Source: Pseudomonadota bacterium
GTDB taxonomy: Bacteria > Pseudomonadota > Gammaproteobacteria > Ga0077536
Direction: 5' to 3'
Assembly: GCA_016719885.1 (NCBI GenBank)
Contig: JADJYF010000009.1
Location: forward strand, 1 to 13,994
DNA: 13,994 nt
Positions 1 to 7,241 of the stretch are shown one piece after another (position 1 is the first letter of the stretch; every line of letters begins with the position of its first letter). Below the pieces are notes generated by a model that had not been told where the DNA came from, searched no databases, and saw only the letters and a program-made list of their open reading frames with translations. A program made the position numbers and the translations under genes.

Positions 1-1
1 T

Positions 2-388
2 GCCGGCTACCCCAACGATATGCATGTCATCGGCGATGCCAGCGCGGTGCCGGCCAGCGACGGCAAGGCCGTGCCTAAATCGGGACACATGGCCAACTCC
101 GAGGCCAAGGTCTGTGCCGACGCGATCGTGCGTGCCCTGAATGGCGAAGCACCGGACCGCAACGTCGCGACCAGTTCGGCCTGCTACAGTCCGATCACCG
201 CGCGCAGCGCCTCGTGGTTGTCAGCCAACTTTCTGTATGGCGACATCTGCGGCACCGCCGGCGCGGTCAGGGCAAGGGCATGCACCGCGTCGATTAGACT
301 GAAAGCGCCTGCAGGGCAAGTCAACCAGGATAACTACCAGGACATGTTCACCTGGGCCGACAGCCTGTTTTCCGACAGCTTTTCCTGA
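2..388 (+). CDS. fccB: Flavocytochrome c sulfide dehydrogenase flavoprotein subunit, C-terminal part (5' end outside window)
   Basis: Only the last 128 codons are present; the frame is open from base 2. The product belongs to the periplasmic FAD subunit that oxidises sulfide and passes electrons to a cytochrome c partner (FccA/SoxE type). Visible signs are HVIGDAS followed by AVPKSGHMANSEAKVCAD, typical of the FAD-binding end of this family, and the C-terminal domain ending NYQDMFTWADSLFSDSFS. Between about 268 and 305 the reading RARACTASIRL does not look like the family, while a neighbouring frame reads GKGMHRVD there. This looks like a pair of compensating single-base shifts. The stop is TGA at 386-388, with a strong hairpin just beyond. 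The gene points to sulfur oxidation in the host. Family assignment is confident; the rest of the operon lies outside the window. Confidence 0.88.
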   Translation, partial: AGYPNDMHVIGDASAVPASDGKAVPKSGHMANSEAKVCADAIVRALNGEAPDRNVATSSACYSPITARSASWLSANFLYGDICGTAGAVRARACTASIRLKAPAGQVNQDNYQDMFTWADSLFSDSFS

Positions 389-404
389 AGCCCGCCTGGG
401 CCAC

Positions 405-434
405 GCGCCGCCGTCCCGCTGCGGACGGTGGCGC
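405..434 (+). terminator. GC-rich hairpin downstream of fccB, likely terminator
   Basis: A 12-bp stem (arms 405-416 and 423-434, one G-U wobble) closes a 6-nt loop, 17 bases after the fccB stop. There is no T-tract after it, so it is not a canonical intrinsic terminator. It could act as a Rho-assisted terminator or an mRNA 3'-end stabiliser. Confidence 0.5.
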
Positions 435-530
435 ACCCGCCATGCGTGCAGGTATCCAGCCGTCAGCCAGACAAGCCACGACTGTGGGTTTTGTCATTTC
501 AGCACCTTTCCTTGAGGCCTAGCCTGTTCC

Positions 531-552
531 TCGACGTACCAGGGAACGTCGA
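531..552. promoter_or_regulatory. Inverted repeat upstream of the LuxR-type regulator, possible operator
   Basis: The perfect 7-base arms TCGACGT (531-537) and ACGTCGA (546-552) are separated by 8 bases and lie about 60 bases before the regulator start. Size and spacing suit a dimeric DNA-binding protein and would allow autoregulation. This is inference only. No convincing -10/-35 pair was seen around it, and short palindromes arise by chance in GC-rich DNA. Confidence 0.25.
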
Positions 553-598
553 CGGCGCGCCGTAACGCGCGCGTTGACCCAACACGCCAGCGCGTGCG

Positions 599-604
599 AG
601 GAGG
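599..604 (+). promoter_or_regulatory. Shine-Dalgarno AGGAGG setting the LuxR-type start
   Basis: A perfect AGGAGG sits 5 bases before ATG 610. It decides that start over the earlier in-frame non-ATG codon near 574, which has no such site. Confidence 0.7.
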
Positions 605-609
605 AAGGG

Positions 610-1385
610 ATGGATCGACATCAAGCACTGTCGGGTCCGTACGCGGAATGCCACGAGACCACGAGCGCATTGCCGGCGGTCGCGGATGCGACGGGTCTCA
701 TGGCGGCCGTGCCCCATGTCGGACGTGGCGACGGTGGGTCGCCGCGTCGGCCGGAGCCAGACCCGCGTGGCGAGATCTGTGGCGATGCGCTCGAGCGCCT
801 GGCCTGTGGCGTGGTGGTGGTCGACGGCGCCGGCAAGCTGGTGCTCTGCAACGGCGCAGCGCAGGCCATCTTGCAGCACGGTCATGTCCTCAAACTCGTG
901 CAGAGGCGCGTGACCGCGACACGGGCCTGCGAATCGCGTCGCTGCACGCTGTTGTACGGCGCGCTTGCCCACCACCAGCCGCGCGGTGGCCCGATGCTGG
1001 TGCGAGGTGCCGCGCGCGGCGCCTATGGGGTCATTGTCGAGACCGCCGCCATGGCCCTGCGTCATCGCACCGGTGCCGCCGCCACGCTGTATATCACCGA
1101 CCTCGATGCCAGGCCCGCCCACGCCCACGAAACGCGCGTGCGCGCGATGTTCGGCTTCACACCGGCCGAATCGCGCATTGCGGTCGGCCTCGCCGATGGC
1201 GACTCGGTGCACACGGCCGCGGCCTGCGCCGGCGTTACTATGAGCGCGCGTTTTCCGCTGAAAGAATCTACGAAAAACTCGGCGTGCATAAGCAGGGCGA
1301 ACTGGTGGCTTTGATTCGCAGCGCGTTGCCGCCCTTGCGCGACGGTGGCCCGCCGGGTGGTACCTGGGAGCGGGACAGGCGATGA
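610..1385 (+). CDS. LuxR-family helix-turn-helix regulator with PAS-like sensor region (one frameshift)
   Basis: Predicted cytoplasmic transcription factor. The central part (ALERLACGVVVVDGAGKLV..CNGAAQAIL) is a PAS-like sensor segment. The C-terminus has the LuxR-type pattern FGFTPAESRIAVGLADGDSV..AAACAGVT, then RIYEKLGVHKQGELVALI, the DNA-recognition and dimer end of the domain. The two halves are in different frames: the first runs from 610, the second ends at TGA 1383-1385. One base appears to be missing near 1263, between CTGAAA and GAATCTAC. Corrected, the protein is about 258 residues, a usual length for this orphan type. It sits 114 bases ahead of the secreted-protein gene on the same strand, so it may control it, but no operator evidence supports that. 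The ligand is unknown. Confidence 0.72.
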
Positions 1386-1498
1386 ACCGCAATTGGGAGC
1401 TGCGGCGGGCGCGCGGCGCCTGGAATGATCCCGTCACGGCGCCGTGCACAGTCGCTGCGCGAGCGCTCCATCATCACCGATACATCAGGAAGTACGCC

Positions 1499-2716
1499 AT
1501 GAACCGTCAATTGCCCCTCGCCCTCGCGCTGGTCCTGGCGGCAGGCACGCCGTCTGCCCACGCGCTCATCACCTACCACACCGTCGATGTCGCAGCGGCC
1601 ATCGGTCACGGCGGCAATTTCCTCGACGGTTACATCCGCGCCGACGCCAGCGATTCACAGCTCGCGGACTTCGGTCTGCCGCCCGCGTTCGCCAATCCGC
1701 ACGGCGCGCTGTCCACCGCCGTGCAGTTCAACCTGCCCTTCGGCCAGGCGCCGGTGGCGAGTTACATGAGCGGCAGCGCCACCCGCAGGACAACTTCAGA
1801 GTGAGCGGGCAGCGCGTCGACGTGCGTGGCTTCTCGCTGTCGGCCAACGATGTGCGCAGCAATTTCTCTTCGTTTCAGATCAGCAATGTCGGCGCGGTGC
1901 GCGAACTGTCGGCAAGTTTCGACGGGCGCATGAACATCGACTACACGGCCGACTTCGTTTACACCGGCAGCAACAGCGCCTGGCAAGGCAGCCACACCGA
2001 GGTCGACTTCGCCGCCATCGGCGGCTACCTGTTGAACGACGAGAGCAGCGGGCTGCGTCACGCCAGCGCCGACCAGTTCGCCGCGCTTGGCAGCTTTGCC
2101 CAGGGCGCCGCCGACTATCTCAACCTGGTGGTCGACAATCACCTGGTGCCCGACGACTGGACGCAGGTCGGCCTGTGGCTGTATTCCGGCCACTACACCG
2201 AGGACAACACCCGCGGCTTCTTCACGCCCGCGCTGCTGGGCGGCGACTTCATCGGCTACAACGTGTGGTATTCGACCGACCAGTTCGTATTCGGTCGGCC
2301 GCTGGAGGGCGCCGATGACAACGGACTGTTCAGCGCCGACGCGGTCGCGTCGCTGATTGCAAGCGGCGCGTTCCCGGAACTCGGCGGCCTCAAGCTGGCC
2401 GGCGACGGCTTCGCGCAATTGTTCGACATTCACACCATCGCCGGCGACGGCACGGCGCGGCCATCACCATCCGTTATGACGACAGCGTGCTCGCGCCCGG
2501 CGAAACCTGTTGTCGATCGTGCACTTCACCAATGGCGGGTGGGAAACGCCACCAGACGCTCGACACCGAAGCCAACACCGTGACCTTGACGGTGACGGTT
2601 TCTCGCCCTTCGCGCTGGTCAGCACACCGGTGCCGGTGCCTGCCTAGGCGTGGCTGCTGGGCCCGGCGCTGCTGCTGTTGGCGCGCCGCCGCGCGCACCG
2701 CGCCCCCGGCGCCTGA
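1499..2716 (+). pseudogene. Secreted protein with VPVPA (PEP-CTERM-like) sorting tail, multiply frameshifted
   Basis: ATG 1499 follows AGGAAG and opens a clear signal peptide (MNRQLPLALALVLAAG..SAHA). The rest is a beta-rich exported protein of unknown function. The first frame ends at 1804. The reading continues in a second frame (NFRVSGQRVDVRGFSLS...) to about 2450, then hops through further frames: ITIRYDDSVLAPGET, then SIVHFTNGGWET, then DTEANTVTLTV, then GFSPFALVSTPVPVPA. That C-terminal block resembles the domain often found just before PEP-CTERM tails. The tail VPVPA is followed by an in-frame TAG (2644-2646), then AWLLGPALLLLARRR and TGA at 2714-2716. This matches an exosortase signal: short motif, hydrophobic helix, arginine cluster. 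About five indels plus a stop make it a pseudogene as read, unless they are sequence errors. No function is assigned beyond an exported, probably surface-sorted protein. Confidence 0.6.
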
Positions 2717-2837
2717 ACTTGGCGCGGCGGGTAGACGAGCCCTGCTCGTAGCGCCCGCCGCGCCTGTCGGCATCGTTCGCAGGATGTGTCGATGCCGAGG
2801 GTCAGGGATGACCCACCTCGGTGGCGCGCCCTCTTTC

Positions 2838-2857
2838 AGGTGCGATTAGATTCGCAC
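2838..2857. repeat. REP-like hairpin between convergent genes
   Basis: The arms AGGTGCGA and TCGCACC flank a short loop. It is a single unit of the same motif seen twice at 4425-4515 (GTGCGAATTCATTCGCAC type). It lies between the ends of the + strand secreted-protein gene (stop 2716) and the - strand amidohydrolase (stop 2864), where it could serve as a bidirectional terminator. The rest of 2717-2837 shows nothing recognisable. Confidence 0.5.
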
Positions 2858-2863
2858 CGGCAG

Positions 2864-4316
2864 TCATGATCGCAACACCTGCCCCGCCCGCGCGTCGGTC
2901 ACCGCGCCGTTCTCGTACAGCATTTCACCATTGACGATGGTATGCAGGATGCCGCGCACGGCGACCGATGCGCTTGGCGCCGCCAGGCAGAGACCGAGCA
3001 ACATGTCACGGTTGGCGAGGATCTCCTTCATGCGATCGACGCGATGGTTGAAGGTCGAAAGGATGAACTCGTTGTCCAGATCGTCGGCCAGCGTGAGATC
3101 GAGGAAGGCATCGACCGGGTCCTTGCCCTCGGCCTTCGCAATCTCGTCGATGGTCTTGCCTTCGTAACCCTTGAGTTCGGGCTTGCGCACTTCGTGCACG
3201 CGCACCCGCGTCCAGTTGCGGAAAGTTTGCGGCCGCTTGAGATCTTCGCGGAACTGCGCGCGGAAGGCCGGATCGGCATACACGGCGCGCTGCGCGGGCT
3301 TGGATTGGTCGACGAACAAGGCGCGCCACGACGGGAACGGCGCGAACACGAACGGATTACGCATGTTCAATTCGCGGGTCAGCGGCAAGGGCGAGGTCTG
3401 CGGCCGTGCGCCGCGCGCAATCAGCGGCGCTACCTTGGCGAGGGTGTCGCGCACCGCTTCGGGGATGTCGTCGCGATCGAACATGGCGATGAAGGTCACC
3501 GGCCGACCACTGGCCTCCAGCAGCACGTCGAGCAGTTCATAGCCATCATCTTCGAGCACCGCTATCTGGCGCGTCAGGGCCACTTCCACCGCGCCGCGAC
3601 CGCGCGCCTTCAGCACCTCGCCGTAGGCGCGGTATTCGGCGTGACTGGCATTGCGACAGGCGAGCGGTCGGCCGCCATAGCCCATGTGCTGTTTGAGCAC
3701 GGTGCTGGAAAAACCGAACGCGCCGGCGTCCATCGCTTCGCCGAGCAAGGCGGCGATGCGCGCCGGTTTCATCGCCGGTGGCGGCGCGCTCCATCGAGCA
3801 TCGCCCATCACGTAATGACGGAACGGCGTCAGTGGCGCGAAACGCGAGAAATTCATTCCGCCAGGCCGGCGACGCGCGGCGAGCGGCCAGAATTCGGGAA
3901 GGTTTCGAAATCCCAGGTGATGCCGCGCTCCAGCACTTCAAAGGAGGATCGCCTCGACGTTTGACAGATCGCGCATCGCGATCTCGCGCTTCAGGTCGAC
4001 CACCGGGGCGATGCCGACCCGCAATTGCCCATCACCACGCTGGTCACGCCGTGCCGGCGACAGGCGTAGCGGCGTTAGTCCCAGCACATCTGCGCGTCGC
4101 TACCATGCAGGTGTGGGGATCGATGAAGCCCGGCGCGACCACGCAGGTCCGGCGGCATCGATCACGCGTTTGGCGCTGTCGTCGCTCTTGCCGATGCTGA
4201 CGATCCGGCCGTCCAGCTGTTACACCGACGTCGGCCCGGTAACGCGCGCGCGCCTCCACCCCGCCATCGACCACCGTGCCGTTCTTGATGAGCAGATCGA
4301 GGGCAATCGAGAGCAT
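2864..4316 (-). pseudogene. Amidohydrolase of the N-acyl-D-amino-acid deacylase (D-aminoacylase) family, broken
   Basis: The start ATG (4316-4314, GGGAG upstream) gives MLSIALDLLIKNGTVVDGG, the usual N-terminus. Family blocks then appear in alternating frames: VVAPGFIDPHT, DAQMCWD, HGVTSVVMGNCG, VGIAPVVDLKREIAMRDLSN, VLERGITWDFETFP, then one long frame from about 3856 (MNFSRFAPLTPFRHYVMGDA to ILHTIVNGEMLYENG). At least four frameshifts lie between 3850 and 4230. The metal-binding HxH of DPHTH reads HTC. Near 2990, LLGL runs almost directly into the C-terminal TIVNGE block, so the family's DxGAH metal-site region and over 100 residues are absent. As read it cannot be an active enzyme. Relatives remove acyl groups from D-amino acids or act on related amides. 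No neighbouring gene suggests a substrate. Confidence 0.78.
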
Positions 4317-4424
4317 GTGCCATTGCTCCCATGACGAGTAACGTCGCCCAATGAGAGTAACCGCAGGGGAAGGTTCAAGCGAGAAACACACGAAGCGGGG
4401 TTACGCAGGGACCTAGTCTCCGCA

Positions 4425-4515
4425 CCCGTAGGTGCGGAATTCATTCGCGTCATCGCAGCGGGGCTCTGCGGCATCGCGGCGCCGTCAAATGTGCGAATGA
4501 ATTCGCACCTACGGG
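4425..4515. repeat. Paired inverted REP-like elements (BIME-type)
   Basis: The left arm 4425-4448 and right arm 4493-4515 are reverse complements over 23 bases, apart from one extra G in the left arm. The spacer is 44 bases. Each arm is itself partly palindromic around GAATTCATTCGC, and 4420-4437 forms a further small hairpin (CCGCAC/GTGCGG). Two inverted REP units with a spacer is the classic layout of bacterial interspersed mosaic elements. The right arm overlaps the end of the VPLPA-protein gene and supplies its stop codon. The pair can fold into a long stem and may end or protect that transcript. The remaining gap to the amidohydrolase start, 4317-4419, holds no clear promoter. Confidence 0.72.
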
Positions 4516-6065
4516 CGGCGGCGGGAGAGCCCCCCCAGTACCGCCAATGCGCCGCCGAGCAGCAGCGCCGGCGCCGGCAGCGGCACCGCCGCGACCTGTA
4601 CACGGAAAAAGGTGCCACCGTTCAGGGTGGTGAACTTGAGGCCATTGCCGAGCGTCGGCAGCAGGATGTTGCCGAACGCGCCGCTGATGCTGTCGGCGAG
4701 GATGACGTCGAAGGCGTCCCCCAGCACCGGCAGGTATCCCGCCAGCAGCGATACGCTCAGCGTGCCGCCGAGGGTCGCATCGCCGTGCACATCGAGGACA
4801 TCGTGCTCGCCACGCGCCGTGCCGCCCAGGTCGACGGCGAAGCTGCCGCCCAACAGCGCGAGGCCCGCGGCGACATCGAACTCGCCGCTGGCATCCAGCG
4901 CGTCACCCGGTGTCAGCAGACCGTCGGCGGTGACGACCAGGCGGCCGTCTATGCTGCCGTGACCGCGCAACTCGCCGCCGGCGATCTGCACACCGAACGC
5001 GTCGCTGGCGCCGAGCGTGCCGCCGTTGATGGAAGTGGCGCCGAGCAGTTGCTGGAACTTGACGGTATCGAAGTGCGCCTGCACGCCGTCGATGCTGATG
5101 CCGAAGCGGCTGGCGCTCAGCACTTCACCGAGGCTCACCGTCGCGCCGTTGCTCAAGGACAGCGCGCCGTCGGTATCGTTGTTGAAGTTCGCCGCATCGA
5201 GATGCGCGCCATCGACGATGAACGACGCATGGTTGTCCACCGTGTCGATGTTGGCGCTCGCGCCGGCCAGCACTTTCACGCTGCCGCGATTGGTCACCAC
5301 GTCCTGCGCGATGTACTCGGCGTTGATGCCCGTGACTTCGAGGCTGCCGTCATTGATCTGGCTGTCGGTCTGCACCTGCCCCTGCTCGACCAGCAGCGAG
5401 GCCTTGTTGTCGATGCTGTGGGTCTCGAGCTGCGCCGCGGTCTTGACCTCGAGGCTGCCGTCATTGGTGAGATTGCCGTGAATGGCGAGCATGCTGCCGG
5501 CGCCGGTCACGGTGGCCGTCGCGCCGGCGTGGTTGATCATGCTGTTGGCGGCGGCCTTACCGCCGCTTTCGAAGCGCAGGGTGTCGAAGTTGTCGAAGCT
5601 TTCGGCGCTGGCGATGGCGCCACCGCTCATGCGCCAGTCACCGTGATTGAAGATGCCCTGCACCACCTGCACCGTGGTGCCGAGATCGGCCGCGTGCAGC
5701 GCGCCGCCGCTTTCGATGATGATGCGCCCGGCATCGAGCAGGGCGCCGCCGTCGACGCTCACCGCGCCGAAACTGGCGAGCGTGCCGACCACCGTGAGAT
5801 TGCCCGCGCCTATGCCGAGGGCGCTGTGGTTCGACACTTCCTCGGCGATGTTGCCGGTGGCCGAGGACGTGACGCTGCCGGTGTAATCGATGGCGACGAA
5901 ATCGTCGGCGCCGGGCACGGCGGCGCCCGACCAGTTGGCGCCGTTTTCCCAGGCGCCGTCAGCGGCGCTCCAGGTGAGACTGTCGGCCAGCGCCATGGGC
6001 GCAATGGAGACCAGGGCCAAAGCCGCCAGTCCCTGGCCGCGACGCGTGTATCGTGAGCTTTTCAT
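4509..6065 (-). CDS. Secreted beta-helix protein with VPLPA-CTERM (exosortase) sorting tail
   Basis: This is an intact 518-residue gene. ATG 6065 gives MKSSRYTRRG plus a hydrophobic run ending PMALA, a good signal peptide; ATG 6083, six codons earlier, is possible, and neither has a strong ribosome site. After the signal comes LTWSAADGAWENGANWSG, a motif common at the start of autotransporter-like and surface beta-helix proteins. Residues about 199-315 hold repeats of roughly 20 residues with the core NxGSLxV. Residues about 405-470 (HDVLDVHGDATLGGTLSVSL..GDAFDVI) match the domain usually found before PEP-CTERM tails. The tail at 494-518 is VPLPA, a hydrophobic helix and RRRP, as cut by exosortases. 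It lies about 70 bases downstream of the polymer-forming protein gene on the same strand. It is probably a matrix or surface protein; ligand unknown. No exosortase gene is in the window. Confidence 0.82.
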   Translation of the reverse strand: MKSSRYTRRGQGLAALALVSIAPMALADSLTWSAADGAWENGANWSGAAVPGADDFVAIDYTGSVTSSATGNIAEEVSNHSALGIGAGNLTVVGTLASFGAVSVDGGALLDAGRIIIESGGALHAADLGTTVQVVQGIFNHGDWRMSGGAIASAESFDNFDTLRFESGGKAAANSMINHAGATATVTGAGSMLAIHGNLTNDGSLEVKTAAQLETHSIDNKASLLVEQGQVQTDSQINDGSLEVTGINAEYIAQDVVTNRGSVKVLAGASANIDTVDNHASFIVDGAHLDAANFNNDTDGALSLSNGATVSLGEVLSASRFGISIDGVQAHFDTVKFQQLLGATSINGGTLGASDAFGVQIAGGELRGHGSIDGRLVVTADGLLTPGDALDASGEFDVAAGLALLGGSFAVDLGGTARGEHDVLDVHGDATLGGTLSVSLLAGYLPVLGDAFDVILADSISGAFGNILLPTLGNGLKFTTLNGGTFFRVQVAAVPLPAPALLLGGALAVLGGLSRRRP

Positions 6066-6137
6066 GTCTGTAATTATCGCCATGGCAGGTCACCCGTCTC
6101 TCTAACAATTGTGTCATCCGTGAGCTGCAACAAGAAT

Positions 6138-7241
6138 TTACACGGCGCCGCGCCGCGCCGGCGCGTCGACCACGCCTTCGGCCGTCGCCCATAGGGTACC
6201 GGACACCTGGCACCCCGACTCCACGCGAATGCGCGGAGCTGTGACCGTGGTCGCGAGTCCCGGCGTGCCGATCACGCTGCCGGCCGCGATCGAGATGGTG
6301 GACTCCGACACCACCGGCCCTTTCACCAGGCAACCGGGGCCGATGGTGATGGGGCCGGGACACACCAGGGCGCCGCGCACCACGCATCCGGCGCCCAGCA
6401 CCAGGGCGGTGCGAGCCTTGATATTGCCGTTCAGTTCCGAGCTCGTGCCGACCTCGAGGCGCCCTTCGGCAACCAGGTGGCTGTCGACGCGGGTTGCCGT
6501 GTAGAGCTTGAGATCCGAGGCCACCGCCACCGTGTGCTCGTCCAGGTGGCGCACGGTTTTCGGCAGGGTCCACGGGATCGGCGGCGGTCGCTGCATGTTC
6601 AGGCCGCCCGCCACCGCGGCGTCCGAGGCGAAGCGCACCACCTCGGCATTCAAGCGCTGGAAACGCGTGCCGGGCGCGAGCGTGATGGAGGACGTGCTGG
6701 AGATGCGGCCATACACCGTGCAATCACGGCCGATGTGCACATGGCCCTGGGAGTGCAGCCAGCGCGCCACCGTGCAGTTCTGGCCCAGCACCAGGTCGGT
6801 GCCGGCATAGACGGCGCGAAACGTGGCGTTGGCGCCACCGTAGAGCTGGCCGCCGCAATAGATCTCCTGCTCGTAGACATAGCCACCTTCCACCATCAGG
6901 TCGCCGCAGCCGATCAGGAGCGTGTCGACCAGGCGCGTGCGCCGGATCTCGTCCGACCACTGCGGCCGACTGTCCGGCCCGAGCAGCAGGAAGCGCTGGC
7001 CAGGGCGGAACTCGCCCTCGTAATCGGGCGGCGGCGACAAAGGGTCGATGCCTTCGCGCTCGAAGAAATTCTGGATCTGGTCGAAGAACGAAGCGGCGAA
7101 ATGACGGATGTTGGTGTCCTGCTCGCGCACCACCACCAGCGGCGCCGCGTCGCTGCCGTTGAGCCATTCGCGCAGCGCCGGCATGAACGGCGCCGTGCAC
7201 ACCAAGAGCGCCAGCACCCAGAACAGCGCATGCCACATCAT
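6138..7241 (-). CDS. Membrane-anchored polymer-forming (bactofilin-like) beta-helix protein
   Basis: This intact gene gives 367 residues from ATG 7241. That ATG shares its A with the glycosyltransferase stop (TGATG), so translation is probably coupled; GTG 7244 and ATG 7238 are alternatives. Residues 3-24 form one hydrophobic helix (WHALFWVLALLVCTAPF), then a linker to about 103. Two blocks of short hydrophobic/glycine repeats follow, at about 104-205 (LVDTLLIGCGDLMVEGGYVY, LVLGQNCTVARWLHSQGHVH) and about 245-355 (LEVGTSSELNGNIKA, ITIGPGCLVKGPVV). A proline-rich loop (QRPPPIPWTLPK) separates them. The pattern is a stacked beta-helix like bactofilins, which polymerise without nucleotide. It is more than twice the length of a single-domain bactofilin. 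Inferred role: scaffold for the glycan synthase encoded just upstream. Which side of the membrane the helix occupies is unclear. Confidence 0.75.
   Translation of the reverse strand: MMWHALFWVLALLVCTAPFMPALREWLNGSDAAPLVVVREQDTNIRHFAASFFDQIQNFFEREGIDPLSPPPDYEGEFRPGQRFLLLGPDSRPQWSDEIRRTRLVDTLLIGCGDLMVEGGYVYEQEIYCGGQLYGGANATFRAVYAGTDLVLGQNCTVARWLHSQGHVHIGRDCTVYGRISSTSSITLAPGTRFQRLNAEVVRFASDAAVAGGLNMQRPPPIPWTLPKTVRHLDEHTVAVASDLKLYTATRVDSHLVAEGRLEVGTSSELNGNIKARTALVLGAGCVVRGALVCPGPITIGPGCLVKGPVVSESTISIAAGSVIGTPGLATTVTAPRIRVESGCQVSGTLWATAEGVVDAPARRGAV

Noticed and set aside
499..1449. A 316-codon minus-strand open frame over the LuxR-type gene
   Set aside because: The + strand has a perfect Shine-Dalgarno, a PAS-like region and a LuxR helix-turn-helix; the minus frame is featureless.
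2942..3964. A 340-codon + strand open frame opposite the amidohydrolase
   Set aside because: The minus strand carries clear amidohydrolase blocks; this frame has none and is a codon-bias shadow.
4425..4515. Possible CRISPR or transposon ends
   Set aside because: There is one inverted pair only, with no direct repeats with spacers, no transposase and no target-site duplication; it fits a REP/BIME pair better.
4491..6056. A 521-codon open frame on the + strand opposite the VPLPA-protein gene
   Set aside because: It is rich in Ala/Arg/Gln/His with no family motifs, as expected for the antisense of a GC-rich coding strand. The opposite strand has a signal peptide and sorting tail.
6066..6137. 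Possible promoter or operator (ACAATTGT palindrome) ahead of the VPLPA gene
   Set aside because: No convincing -35/-10 pair; the short gap is compatible with read-through from the glycan operon.
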